The notes: a model not told the origin generated them from the letters alone. A DNA stretch of 64,000 bases from Lachnospiraceae bacterium (GCA_003862155.1 QOUV01000004.1:62001-126000); one strand, 5' to 3'. Shown: positions 1 through 8,387, numbered from the stretch's first letter. Translations and numbers: made by a program.

Positions 1-263
1 TAACTCTGTTAGCTTCTTTACGGACTCGCACCAGCTTTTCCATCTGAGTCCGTAATCCATAACACAATTTTACGGACTCAGATCAAGTTTTCCTTTTCAG
101 TCCGTAATTATATTAGCTTTCTTACGGACTCGCACCAGCTTTTCCATCTGAGTCCGTAATCCATAACACAATTTTACGGACTCTGATCAAGTTTTCCTTC
201 TCAGTCTGTAATTATATTAGCTTCTTTACGGACTCGCACCAGCTTTTCCATCTGAGTCCGTAA
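1..263. repeat. Higher-order tandem array of 38-bp hairpins
   Basis: Five 38-bp imperfect palindromes lie at 18-55, 70-107, 122-159, 174-211 and 226-263, each separated by exactly 14 bp (52-bp pitch). All have 9-10 bp arms of the form TTACGGACT(C)/(G)AGTCCGTAA around an 18-20 nt loop containing TTTTCC. Two subtypes alternate, A (1st, 3rd, 5th) and B (2nd, 4th), so the true period is 104 bp. Bases 1-17 look like the end of a preceding unit, so the array probably continues beyond the window. Function unknown. It lies just beyond the hflX terminator and has no T-run after any hairpin. Confidence 0.9.
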
Positions 264-272
264 CCAGTGCAC

Positions 273-314
273 AAAAAAGGGTGCCGGGATTCGCGATTGC
301 GAATCCCGGCACCC
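273..314 (-). terminator. Rho-independent terminator of hflX
   Basis: A perfect 16-bp stem (279-294 with 299-314) closes a 4-nt loop. On the minus strand it is followed by six T (A-run at 273-278). It lies 27 bp beyond the hflX stop codon. Confidence 0.93.
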
Positions 315-340
315 TGGGCTTAATTCCTTAATTGATAGTC

Positions 341-1573
341 TTATGAAAAAGCTCGATTGACATACGCCTCTACATATACTCCATCCGGACGGTACTCCTC
401 TTTTATGATATGACCGTATTCGTGAAGTCTTTCGAGGCGGGAGCCCTCGGTGTATGGGATTACCTCGTTTATTTGCTTCATGCCTGACATCAGAAGCTTT
501 TTCATGGCACGTTTTAAGTCTTCAAGTCCCTGACCTGTCTTTGCGGATATATGCACCGCAATGTCTGCGTGTCCGTCAAAGAGAGGGCGGGCATTTTCAG
601 CCTTGTCGCCCTTGTTAAAGACTGTAAGTATCGGCTTTCCGCTGATATGCAGCTCGCTCAAGGTCTGGTACACGACGTCCATATTTCTCTCAAGCGCAGG
701 ATCCGCTGAATCGACCACATGGATTATATAATCGGCGTACTTTGCCTCCTCGAGTGTCGAGTGGAACGCATCAATCAGGTTATGCGGGAGCTTGCTGATA
801 AATCCGACCGTATCTGTAAGCAGAACCTGCCAGCCGTCGCCCAGGTCCATCCTCCTTGTTGTCGGATCTAGTGTCGCAAAAAGCGCATCCTCCTCTAATA
901 CGGATGAGCCTGTCAGCGCATTCAAAAGCGTTGATTTGCCTGCATTAGTGTAACCCACGATTGCAAAAACAGGTATCTGGTTCTTTGAACGGGATTTTCT
1001 CGTGTTTTCGCGATTTTTCTCCATTTCTTTGAGCTGGCGGCGGAGAGATGAGATTCTGTCCCTGATCCGGCGTCTGTCGGTCTCAAGCTTTGTCTCACCT
1101 GGTCCTCTGGTGCCGATTCCTCCGCCGAGTCTCGACATCGCGATTCCCGCGCTTCCAGAAAGGCGGCTCGATTTGTACTGAAGCTGCGCCATCTCGACCT
1201 GGATCTGTCCTTCCTTCGTGGTGGCGTGCTGCGCAAAAATATCCAGTATCAGCATAGTGCGGTCTATGACCTTCACATCGAGCGCTGCCTCAAGATTTCC
1301 CATCTGCGCAGGCGTCAGCTCGTCGTCACTTATCACGCCGTCTGCATCAAAAGCATCGATAAACTCCCGAAGCTCTTCTATTTTTCCCTTGCCAATATAT
1401 GTTCCAGGCGACGGTGCTTCCATGGTCTGCGTTACCTGATAGACGCACTCGGCGCCCGCTGTGTCGAGAAGGCGCGCGAGCTCGGCGAGAGAGCTTTTCG
1501 TGCCATCCATGTCACGGCCGTCAGTCACGGCGATTTCTATGTATTTTTCTTTTTTCTCTGCTGTTAGTATCAT
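341..1573 (-). CDS. hflX: Ribosome-associated GTPase HflX
   Basis: HflX binds the 50S subunit and splits or rescues stalled ribosomes in a GTP-dependent way. The 410-residue protein has the N-terminal HflX domain, the family signature GGIGTRGPGE at about 151-160, then a GTPase domain: P-loop GYTNAGKST (207-215), DTVGF (254-258), NKGD (320-323) and an SAKTG-type G5. Length is normal. The ATG at 1573 has no ribosome binding site, and a good promoter ends only 6 bp upstream, so the mRNA is probably leaderless. It is monocistronic, with its own terminator. Confidence 0.97.
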   Translation of the reverse strand: MILTAEKKEKYIEIAVTDGRDMDGTKSSLAELARLLDTAGAECVYQVTQTMEAPSPGTYIGKGKIEELREFIDAFDADGVISDDELTPAQMGNLEAALDVKVIDRTMLILDIFAQHATTKEGQIQVEMAQLQYKSSRLSGSAGIAMSRLGGGIGTRGPGETKLETDRRRIRDRISSLRRQLKEMEKNRENTRKSRSKNQIPVFAIVGYTNAGKSTLLNALTGSSVLEEDALFATLDPTTRRMDLGDGWQVLLTDTVGFISKLPHNLIDAFHSTLEEAKYADYIIHVVDSADPALERNMDVVYQTLSELHISGKPILTVFNKGDKAENARPLFDGHADIAVHISAKTGQGLEDLKRAMKKLLMSGMKQINEVIPYTEGSRLERLHEYGHIIKEEYRPDGVYVEAYVNRAFS

Positions 1574-1579
1574 GCGGTG

Positions 1580-1608
1580 ATAATACCACTATTTTGCTAT
1601 AAACTCAA
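1580..1608 (-). promoter_or_regulatory. SigmaA-type promoter of hflX
   Basis: On the minus strand, TTGAGT (1608-1603), a 17-bp spacer and TATTAT (1585-1580). Only six bases separate the -10 box from the hflX ATG, so transcription should start at or next to the initiation codon. Confidence 0.7.
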
Positions 1609-1663
1609 ACGCTTTGACGCAGGCGGTTTTTAAGTTATAATCTGCATTAGAAAATTTAAAAAA

Positions 1664-1692
1664 TTGCTTTTGTTGCTTCTACAACATAAAAT
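1664..1692 (+). promoter_or_regulatory. SigmaA-type promoter of the DUF438 gene
   Basis: TTGCTT (1664-1669), 17-bp spacer, TAAAAT (1687-1692), about 50 bp before the start codon at 1744. Confidence 0.55.
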
Positions 1693-1743
1693 AACCCGGT
1701 TTCGTATTATCCTATTATCATATCAAATGAAAGGAGATCACAA

Positions 1744-3279
1744 ATGTCTAAGAAAATTGACCTGAATAAAACAGTATTCGAACTCACAAAACAGTATCCT
1801 GAGCTTATTGATATAATGGCAAAACTCGGTTTCACCGAGATCACAAAGAAACCCGTATTAAATTCTGTGGGAAAACTCATGACGATCCCTAAGGGAGCAA
1901 AGATGAAGAACATCTCCATGATGGATGTTGTGTCTGCCCTTATGGCAAACGGTTTTGAACTTGAGGGAAAAATGCCTGAGATAAAAATCCCTGACGCATC
2001 ACCTGCTCCGGCCGCTGACTCTAAGGCAGAAGCATCAGGTGACGACAGCCGTACAGAGCTTCTCAAGTCATATCTTCGCCGTCTCGGAGATGGAGAGGAT
2101 TTAGAGAGCGTTCGCGCTGATTTCGTCAAAGAATTCAGCGATGTAGATGCCTCAGAGATAATGAAGGCAGAGCAGGAACTGATGCAGGAAGGCACTCCGC
2201 TCTCAGAGGTTCAGCGTCTCTGCGATATTCATTCCGCACTTTTCCACGGCGCTACCCGTGAGGAGCAGATTGCAAACGCTGAGAAGGCTGTCGAAGAATC
2301 CATTCAGCAGAAGAAGATTCAGGAGGAACTTAAAAAGAGAGATTCTTTTCCAAAGAAAGATTACTCAAATAAAAAAGAAAAAGCCGCCGCTCTTGAGGAA
2401 ATTTCTGGTCATCCACTCCAGACACTTACCGAGGAAAACAACGCGCTCTCTGATCTTCTTGCAAAATTCAAAGAGACCCGCGATGAGTCTCTGATTTCAA
2501 GGATCCGCGAGATTTCCACCCACTATGCGAAAAAGGGCGATCTGCTCTATCCGCTTCTCAAAGTGAGATACGGCATCTCCGGCCCGTCAGACGTTATGTG
2601 GACTGTAGATGACGAGATTCGCGACGAACTCGGTGCCCTTGAAAAATTAAACGACCATGACGAATCCTGGAACGAGCGTCTTGATGCAGTTTTACAGCGT
2701 GCTGAAGAGATGATCTACAAAGAGCAGAACATCCTCTTTCCAATCTGCGCTGTAAATTTCACAGATGAAGAGTGGCAGAGCATCTACCAGGATTCCAAGG
2801 ATTATGCCGACTGCCTCGGTGTAAGCAGAAAGACCTGGGATGAAGGTAAGAATGCCACAAAGCCAGCCTCCGCTTCTTACGATGGAGAGATAGTCCTGCC
2901 TGGCGGTCATTTTACTATAGAGCAACTTACCGCTCTTCTAAATACAATTCCACTCGAGATAACTTTTGTGGATGCTGAGAATATCAACCGTTTCTTCAAC
3001 GACGGTCCAAAGGTCTTCAAGCGTCCTGGAATGGCGATCGACAGAGAAGTCTTCTCCTGCCATCCTCCAAAAGTCGAGCCTATGGTCCGCCAGATCATAG
3101 ATGATTTCCGCAACGGCAGACGGGATGAAGTTCCTGTCTGGATGAAAAAAGGCGGAAAGACAATGCTTGTCAGGTATATGGCAGTCCGCGACTCAAAGGG
3201 CAATTATCTTGGTACCGCAGAATTCGTCCAGGATATGGAATTTGCAAGAGAGCACTTTGAAGAGGAAAATAAAGATTAA
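1744..3279 (+). CDS. DUF1858/DUF438 PAS-domain sensor protein
   Basis: 511 residues. An N-terminal DUF1858 module (about 1-65) is followed by a charged linker and the DUF438 region (about 80-350), which carries hemerythrin-like helices (GHPLQTLTEEN and HYAKKGDLLYPLL segments). A C-terminal PAS domain covers about 380-505. Known members occur in anaerobic Firmicutes and are thought to sense redox or gas ligands through the His/Glu-rich helical domain and the PAS pocket; this role is inferred. No output kinase or cyclase domain is present. The start is fixed by AAAGGAGAT shortly before the ATG. The gene is monocistronic and convergent with the esterase gene, 14 bp away. Confidence 0.85.
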   Translation: MSKKIDLNKTVFELTKQYPELIDIMAKLGFTEITKKPVLNSVGKLMTIPKGAKMKNISMMDVVSALMANGFELEGKMPEIKIPDASPAPAADSKAEASGDDSRTELLKSYLRRLGDGEDLESVRADFVKEFSDVDASEIMKAEQELMQEGTPLSEVQRLCDIHSALFHGATREEQIANAEKAVEESIQQKKIQEELKKRDSFPKKDYSNKKEKAAALEEISGHPLQTLTEENNALSDLLAKFKETRDESLISRIREISTHYAKKGDLLYPLLKVRYGISGPSDVMWTVDDEIRDELGALEKLNDHDESWNERLDAVLQRAEEMIYKEQNILFPICAVNFTDEEWQSIYQDSKDYADCLGVSRKTWDEGKNATKPASASYDGEIVLPGGHFTIEQLTALLNTIPLEITFVDAENINRFFNDGPKVFKRPGMAIDREVFSCHPPKVEPMVRQIIDDFRNGRRDEVPVWMKKGGKTMLVRYMAVRDSKGNYLGTAEFVQDMEFAREHFEEENKD

Positions 3280-3293
3280 TTTTTTCCTTTTAT

Positions 3294-3935
3294 CTACAAC
3301 TTCTCCGGATATTTCCTGCCCATCACCCACGCAAATGCCTTTGCTGTCCTGATATCTGCGTCTTTAAAATGGTTTCCATGATTCCATTCCAGAACTGTAT
3401 CGATCCCCTGATTTTTAAGAAGCTCATATGCTTCGCGTATGCAGTCTCCTACCGTAGCCATCACAGGATTTCTGGTTTTCTCTTCATTATCGCCCAGACT
3501 TAAATACACAGACTTTGCATGAATCCTGTTTTGTCTCATGTAATTCGTAAATTCTGGAAACCACACAGACGGAGATGCTGCCGCTACAGCCTGAAATACG
3601 TCTGTCTTATATGATGCCCACAGAGCAAACAGCCCCGCCAGAGAATATCCGCCTATGATATAGGTCTTGTCTTTATCAGTACAGTATTTCGAAACCTCTG
3701 CCAAAGTATCAGCTGCACCGTCTCCGAAATCCTGCTTGCCGAATACTGCTGGCGCCGGCCATGGTGACAGATCAAAATTCCAGTCCGAAACCTTTAAAGC
3801 GATCAGATAAAAATCGCTGCCCGCCTGTCTTTGTATCTCAGCCACCTCAGACTCTATTCCCTCGAGGTCGTGGTCATCGACCATCTGTATCAGAACTGTT
3901 TTCGCATCTTCTTTTCCATATGTAATCGTTTGCAT
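3294..3935 (-). CDS. Alpha/beta-hydrolase, putative esterase
   Basis: 213 residues from the ATG at 3935, chosen because AGGAGAAG lies just upstream; a longer frame to 3980 lacks a ribosome site. The nucleophile elbow GYSLAG (96-101, Ser98) fits a serine alpha/beta-hydrolase. Asp149 (SLGDNEE) and His189 (HGNHF) are the likely remaining triad members. The layout resembles the enterochelin-esterase/esterase-D-like group of short cytoplasmic esterases. No signal peptide is seen. The substrate cannot be deduced, and there are no functionally linked neighbours. Confidence 0.75.
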   Translation of the reverse strand: MQTITYGKEDAKTVLIQMVDDHDLEGIESEVAEIQRQAGSDFYLIALKVSDWNFDLSPWPAPAVFGKQDFGDGAADTLAEVSKYCTDKDKTYIIGGYSLAGLFALWASYKTDVFQAVAAASPSVWFPEFTNYMRQNRIHAKSVYLSLGDNEEKTRNPVMATVGDCIREAYELLKNQGIDTVLEWNHGNHFKDADIRTAKAFAWVMGRKYPEKL

Positions 3936-4129
3936 AGCTTCTTCTCCTGTTTTCAGATTAAAAAAATTATACAAAAGCATCCACTGATTTACACCATAAT
4001 TTTCTTTTCTCCAAATAATTTTAGATTTTTGGCCAATATTTTTTATTTTATTTTGTGATTTCCTAGAATTTTGCCATAAAAATATTTTTTTATTTTATGT
4101 CTTTAAATCTAAATCAAACAGGTATACAA

Positions 4130-4230
4130 TGCACGCATAAGAACAAAAGAACAAGACAAGATGCAAAGGCGCATCGATGCTACAGTTACGGACTTTCCGT
4201 ACGTACTATCGGTGCGCCTTTATGCGTGCA
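4130..4230 (+). promoter_or_regulatory. Nested stem-loop leader upstream of aspA
   Basis: Three concentric inverted repeats: TGCACGCAT (4130-4138) with ATGCGTGCA (4222-4230); a 14-bp arm (4165-4178) with 4208-4221, one mismatch; and a small apical hairpin ACGGA/TCCGT (4188-4200). The structure ends 16 bp before the aspA ATG, leaving the ribosome site in single-stranded sequence. It fits an RNA leader or a compound operator. It matches no riboswitch class I can name. Confidence 0.6.
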
Positions 4231-4246
4231 CAGAAAGAAGGAAGCT

Positions 4247-5659
4247 ATGTTAAAGACAAGACTTGAATCAGATTCGATTGGTTCCATGATGATCCCGGCA
4301 AGCGTTTACTACGGAGTTCAGTCACTTCGTGCCAACCGCAATTTCCAGATCACAGGCCAGCAGATGAACGATGATTTCCTTCGCAATCTGGCACTGATCA
4401 AAAAAGCAGCCGCTATCACAAATGCAATCACAGGAGACCTTGATGCTGACAAGGCGAATGCCATCGAGCAGGCCTGCGACGAAGTCATTGCTGGAAAGCT
4501 CAGAAAGGATTTCATCCTTGACCCGGTTCAGGGCGGCGCTGGTACTTCTGCAAACATGAACATGAACGAGGTCATCGCTCACCGTGCTTCAGAGATCCTT
4601 AGCGGTGACAAAGACAAATACATCGTTCATCCTAACGACGATGTAAACATGGGTCAGTCGACAAACGACACGATCCCTACCGCCGGTAAGATGACAGTCC
4701 TCACCCTCGCAAAGCCAATGCTTGCTGAGCTCACAAGACTTTACAAAGCTCTCGACAAAAAGGCCGACGAGTTTAAAGATGTTATAAAAATGGGCCGTAC
4801 ACAGCTTCAGGATGCGGTTCCTATGACACTTGGTGACACCTTTCATGCTTATGCTACTATGGTAAAGAGAGCCATCAAGCGAATTGAAGATTCTCTCGAT
4901 GAGATGAAAGCTGTAAACCTTGGCGGAACAGCCATTGGAAGTTGCATCAATGCTTCAGATTACTATGTAAAGCATGTCGTTACTGTACTTTCGAAGGTTT
5001 CAGATCTTCCACTGACACAGGCCAACGACCTCTTCGATGCAACCTCAGATATCGACAGTTTTGTCGCTGTCTCCGGTGCGATCAAAGCCGGAATGATGGC
5101 CATTTCAAAAATGTGCAACGATCTCCGTCTCCTTTCAAGCGGCCCCCGCTGCGGTCTCCACGAGATCAACCTTCCTGCAAAGCAGAACGGTTCATCTATT
5201 ATGCCTGGCAAGGTAAACCCGGTAATTCCTGAAGTTGTAAACCAGGTCGCATTCCTTGTAGCCGGCCACGATGCAACAATTATGATGGCTGCAGAAGCAG
5301 GTCAGATGGAGCTTAACGCTTTTGAGCCTGTTACATTCTATCAGCTTTTCGAGTCTATCACAGCCGTAACCGGTGCTATAAGGACGCTTATCAACAACTG
5401 CATCCTTGACCTGACTGCAAACAAAGACCACTGCCTTTCACTTGCTGAGCATTCTACGGGAATCGCCACAGCATTAAGCCCGAAGGTTGGTTATCAGAAG
5501 GCCGCTTCTATCGCAAAGGCAGCCCTCCACAACGGCACGTCAGTCCGCGAGGAAGCCGAAAAGACCGGACTTTTCTCTACCGCAGAACTCGATTCTATGC
5601 TCGATCTCTCAAAGGCTGTCGGAAGAAGGACAGCAGAAGCCAGAGTCGCTGTAATGTGA
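4247..5659 (+). CDS. aspA: Aspartate ammonia-lyase (aspartase)
   Basis: Catalyses L-aspartate to fumarate plus ammonia, in the cytoplasm. 470 residues, matching E. coli AspA (478). The fumarase/aspartase signature GSSIMPGKVNP is intact, as are the substrate-loop sequences GQSTNDTIPT and GRTQLQDAVP. The close relative fumarase C cannot be fully excluded by eye. The start at 4247 (MLKTRLES) follows GAAGGAAG. The open frame extends 150 bp further upstream, but that part encodes the structured leader. Monocistronic, ending at a bidirectional terminator shared with the convergent lrp-type gene. Confidence 0.92.
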   Translation: MLKTRLESDSIGSMMIPASVYYGVQSLRANRNFQITGQQMNDDFLRNLALIKKAAAITNAITGDLDADKANAIEQACDEVIAGKLRKDFILDPVQGGAGTSANMNMNEVIAHRASEILSGDKDKYIVHPNDDVNMGQSTNDTIPTAGKMTVLTLAKPMLAELTRLYKALDKKADEFKDVIKMGRTQLQDAVPMTLGDTFHAYATMVKRAIKRIEDSLDEMKAVNLGGTAIGSCINASDYYVKHVVTVLSKVSDLPLTQANDLFDATSDIDSFVAVSGAIKAGMMAISKMCNDLRLLSSGPRCGLHEINLPAKQNGSSIMPGKVNPVIPEVVNQVAFLVAGHDATIMMAAEAGQMELNAFEPVTFYQLFESITAVTGAIRTLINNCILDLTANKDHCLSLAEHSTGIATALSPKVGYQKAASIAKAALHNGTSVREEAEKTGLFSTAELDSMLDLSKAVGRRTAEARVAVM

Positions 5660-5693
5660 GTTAGAAAGACGCCGACTCATTATACGCAATTGA

Positions 5694-5809
5694 TTTTTCA
5701 CTATAATTTCTTATTCAAATAATTTAAAGCTAATCTAAAAAACTTCCGGCTCCGCAGAGCTGGAAGTTTTTTGTTACAAATTATCATAGCGACGAGCTAT
5801 AGTGAAAAA
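5694..5809. terminator. Bidirectional terminator inside a 12-bp inverted repeat
   Basis: The core hairpin at 5735-5772 (AACTTCC/GGAAGTT arms plus GCTC/GAGC) is flanked by an A-run on the left and TTTTTT on the right, so it can serve both aspA and the convergent regulator gene. A perfect 12-bp inverted repeat (5694-5705 and 5798-5809) brackets it. Confidence 0.8.
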
Positions 5810-5826
5810 GGACTCACGAGCACCAA

Positions 5827-6285
5827 TTAAACAGGAATATCCCGGTGCTCGACCGATGTCGAGAACACGATCAGTGTCTTTGTATGTCCATATTTCTGGA
5901 TTACGTTTATCAGATGGTCGAGTTCCTCTGTTCGCTTATAAGCGACTTCAATAATCATCGAGTAATCACCGGTCACGCAATTGCACTCTATGACGTTCGG
6001 AATCTTTGCGATGAAATCATAGAAATCTGCCTTGTCCTTCGGCGCGACCTCCAGATTTACGAATGCCTTGATATTGTAACCGAACTTTGAGAGATCAATT
6101 GATGCATGAAAGCCTGTAATGATACCATTTTCCCGAAGCCTTCTGATCCTCGCTGAGACTGTTGGCGATGTCAGGTAAAGCTGCTTTGCTATCTCTTTGA
6201 CCGGCATTCGGGCATTCTGCATCAACAGATTTATAATTTTCCGGTCAGTCTCATCCGGTGTATAATCCTTGTTTTCTTCTGCCAT
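5827..6285 (-). CDS. Lrp/AsnC-family transcription regulator
   Basis: 152 residues, typical for the family. An N-terminal winged helix-turn-helix (about 10-60) is followed by a RAM/AsnC ligand-binding domain (about 70-145) with the usual GYNIKAFVNLEV strand and the CNCVTGDYSMIIEV segment. Such proteins bind amino acids and regulate amino-acid metabolism as octamers. It sits between aspA (convergent) and DAHP synthase (upstream, same strand, 92 bp). A role in amino-acid control is therefore plausible but inferred. No strong promoter stands out in the gap to the DAHP gene. Confidence 0.93.
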   Translation of the reverse strand: MAEENKDYTPDETDRKIINLLMQNARMPVKEIAKQLYLTSPTVSARIRRLRENGIITGFHASIDLSKFGYNIKAFVNLEVAPKDKADFYDFIAKIPNVIECNCVTGDYSMIIEVAYKRTEELDHLINVIQKYGHTKTLIVFSTSVEHRDIPV

Positions 6286-6377
6286 AATTCATCGCCCGTC
6301 TTTTTATTTTGTTTTTTTATTTTCTTCACGTGTTCTCCCAATGCTTTATCAATCTTTTTGTCCTGAGGTGTGATTTT

Positions 6378-7415
6378 TTAAAGTAAGTCCGCCAGCTGTA
6401 ACACCAGCTTCTCCGTCTTTTTCCAGCCGAGGCACGGATCTGTGATCGACTTGCCATATACGCCTTCGCCAATCTTCTGTGCGCCGTCTTCGATATAGGA
6501 CTCGATCATCAGGCCTTTGACATATTTTCTGATGGATTCTGAAACACTGCGGCTGTGCATTACATCCTTTGCAATACGGATCTGCTCCAGGTATTTCTTT
6601 CCTGAATTCGAATGATTGCAGTCCACGATAATAGTTGGATTCTTAAGCTCCGGGTGCTTTTTATACTGATCAATGACGCCTATCAGGTCCTCATAGTGAT
6701 AATTCGGATGGCTCTTTCCATCTTTGTCGACATATCCCCTCATAATACAGTGCGCATACGGATTCCCGGTTGTATGAGCTTCCCATCCCCTGTAAATAAA
6801 GGTGTGTGGGTTCTGGGCCGCTATGACTGAATTAATCATCACAGAAATGTCGCCACCCGTAGGATTTTTCATACCGGCCGGGATTCCAATTCCGCTTGCC
6901 GTGAGCCTGTGCTCCTGATCCTCTACCGAACGGGCTCCAATCGCAACATATGACAGCAGATCCGACAGATATCTGTGATTTCCCGGATAGAGCATCTCCT
7001 CCGCACAGGTAAAGCCCGTCTCCTCTACAACTCTCATATGCATATGGCGGATGGCAATAATCCCGCCGAGGAGATCAGCCCCCTTCTCCGGGTCTGGCTG
7101 TGTGAACATGCCCTTGTATCCAAGCCCCGTCGTACGCGGCTTATTCGTATAGACACGCGGGATAATAAAAATCCTGTCCCTGACCTTGTCCTGAAGAGCG
7201 GCAAGACGCGTCATGTAATCGAGCACAGCGTCCTCATTGTCGGCCGAGCAAGGCCCTATAATAAGCAGAAATCTGTCATCCTTCCCTGTAAAAATATCAA
7301 AGATCTCCTGATCTCTCTTCTCTTTCAGTTCCTTGTCTTCCGGCTTCATCGGATATTTATCCTTTATTTCCTGCGGCGTCGGAAGCTTACGCGTAAGTTC
7401 CATCTGCATGTCCAT
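6378..7415 (-). CDS. 3-deoxy-7-phosphoheptulonate (DAHP) synthase, class I
   Basis: First step of the shikimate pathway: phosphoenolpyruvate plus erythrose 4-phosphate to DAHP. 345 residues, like E. coli AroF/G/H. Visible signatures are IIGPCSADNEDAV near residue 55, PRVYTNKPRTTGLGYKG near 90, the VDCNHSNSGK metal-site motif near 265 and SIREYVKG-like SIRKYVKG. No chorismate-mutase or ACT domain is fused, so feedback control, if any, is through the AroFGH-type core. The start at 7415 follows AAGGAG. It has its own promoter and no other aromatic-pathway genes beside it. Confidence 0.94.
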   Translation of the reverse strand: MDMQMELTRKLPTPQEIKDKYPMKPEDKELKEKRDQEIFDIFTGKDDRFLLIIGPCSADNEDAVLDYMTRLAALQDKVRDRIFIIPRVYTNKPRTTGLGYKGMFTQPDPEKGADLLGGIIAIRHMHMRVVEETGFTCAEEMLYPGNHRYLSDLLSYVAIGARSVEDQEHRLTASGIGIPAGMKNPTGGDISVMINSVIAAQNPHTFIYRGWEAHTTGNPYAHCIMRGYVDKDGKSHPNYHYEDLIGVIDQYKKHPELKNPTIIVDCNHSNSGKKYLEQIRIAKDVMHSRSVSESIRKYVKGLMIESYIEDGAQKIGEGVYGKSITDPCLGWKKTEKLVLQLADLL

Positions 7416-7451
7416 GTTAAAAGATCTCCTTTTTTCACTTTAATGCTTTAA

Positions 7452-7480
7452 AGTATAGCTCTTGAACTGCCTGAAATCAA
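7452..7480 (-). promoter_or_regulatory. SigmaA-type promoter of the DAHP synthase gene
   Basis: Minus strand TTGATT (7480-7475), 17-bp spacer, TATACT (7457-7452), 37 bp before the ATG at 7415. It shares the divergent spacer with the methyltransferase gene starting at 7542. Confidence 0.75.
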
Positions 7481-7541
7481 GCCACCTTTCAAGCTTTGCC
7501 TGAATATGTTAAACTGAAGGAAATATTTTAAGGAGAAAAAT

Positions 7542-8264
7542 ATGCTGAGTATTGTTGGTATCGGGCCCGGCGGTTACGACGACATGACCGTCAGAGCTGT
7601 AAATGCAATAAAAAATGCCGATGTCATAACCGGGTACAAGCTCTATGTCGACCTTGTCCGCGACCTGACCGGTGGCAAAGAAGTTTTCTGCACCGAAATG
7701 CGCGGCGAAGTCGAGCGCTGTAAAAAAGCCGCTGAATTCGCCATTTCTGGAAAAAATGTAGCACTGATCTCGAGCGGAGACGCAGGCATTTACGGAATGG
7801 CCGGTCTTGTACTTAAAATTCTTGAAGATCATCCCGAGGTCGAAACCGAAGTAATTCCGGGTGTCTCTGCCTGCCAGTCCGGCGGTGCAGTCCTCGGAGC
7901 CCCACTTGTACACGATTTTGCCGTGATCTCGCTAAGTAACCTGCTGACTCCGTGGTCACTTATTGAAAAAAGGCTTGAAGCTGCCGCTTCCGCCGATTTT
8001 GTCATTGTCCTTTACAACCCCGGCAGTCACAAACGGAAAGACTACCTCTCCCGTGCCTGCGATATCATGCTCAGACACAAGTCTCCTGAGACTGTCTGCG
8101 GCCTCGTAAAAAATATCAGCCGTGACGGTGAGACAAGCTCCATCACAACCCTTGAAAGACTTAAGAGTACTCCTGTCGACATGCTGACTACTGTTTTCGT
8201 TGGAAACAGCCAGACCACTGTTATCAATGGAAAAATGGTTACACCGCGCGGATACAGAATCTGA
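7542..8264 (+). CDS. cobJ: Precorrin-3B/cobalt-precorrin-3 C17-methyltransferase
   Basis: A SAM-dependent corrin-ring methyltransferase (CobJ/CbiH) of cobalamin synthesis. 240 residues, normal length. The tetrapyrrole-methylase landmarks are present: IVGIGPGGYDDMT at the N-terminus, ISSGDAGIYGMAG near 80, VIPGVSACQSGGAVLGAPL near 105 and VLYNPGSHKR near 155. Start follows AAGGAG. No other cobalamin gene lies in the window, so the gene is an orphan here. It may complement a pathway elsewhere or act on another tetrapyrrole. Confidence 0.92.
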   Translation: MLSIVGIGPGGYDDMTVRAVNAIKNADVITGYKLYVDLVRDLTGGKEVFCTEMRGEVERCKKAAEFAISGKNVALISSGDAGIYGMAGLVLKILEDHPEVETEVIPGVSACQSGGAVLGAPLVHDFAVISLSNLLTPWSLIEKRLEAAASADFVIVLYNPGSHKRKDYLSRACDIMLRHKSPETVCGLVKNISRDGETSSITTLERLKSTPVDMLTTVFVGNSQTTVINGKMVTPRGYRI

Positions 8265-8292
8265 CTCCGCTATATCTTGCGTTTAGACTTTC

Positions 8293-8364
8293 GAACATCA
8301 GTGCTATTTTGCGATTGACTTTTCAGAACACACGTGCTAACATTTAATCATCGAACGTTTGATC
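8293..8364 (+). promoter_or_regulatory. SOS-like promoter with three GAAC-type boxes
   Basis: A promoter, TTGACT (8315-8320), 17 bp, TAACAT (8338-8343), is overlapped by GAACACACGTGC (8326-8337) between its -35 and -10 boxes. A near-identical copy, GAACATCAGTGC, lies at 8293-8304, and a third GAAC site (GAACGTTTGATC) at 8353-8364. The Gram-positive LexA site is GAAC-N4-GTTC/T; these have GTGC in the second half. LexA control of the Pol Y cassette is inferred from this spacing and the gene content. Confidence 0.6.
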
Positions 8365-8387
8365 TTTTTCGTTGATGGAGGTGCATT

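Noticed and set aside
1-263. CRISPR array
   Set aside because: The 14-bp spacers are the same at equivalent positions, the repeat alternates between two forms, and no cas gene is present.
4097-4246. 50-residue N-terminal extension of AspA
   Set aside because: This stretch is the structured leader, has no ribosome site, and would not match the aspartase family; the ATG at 4247 has one.
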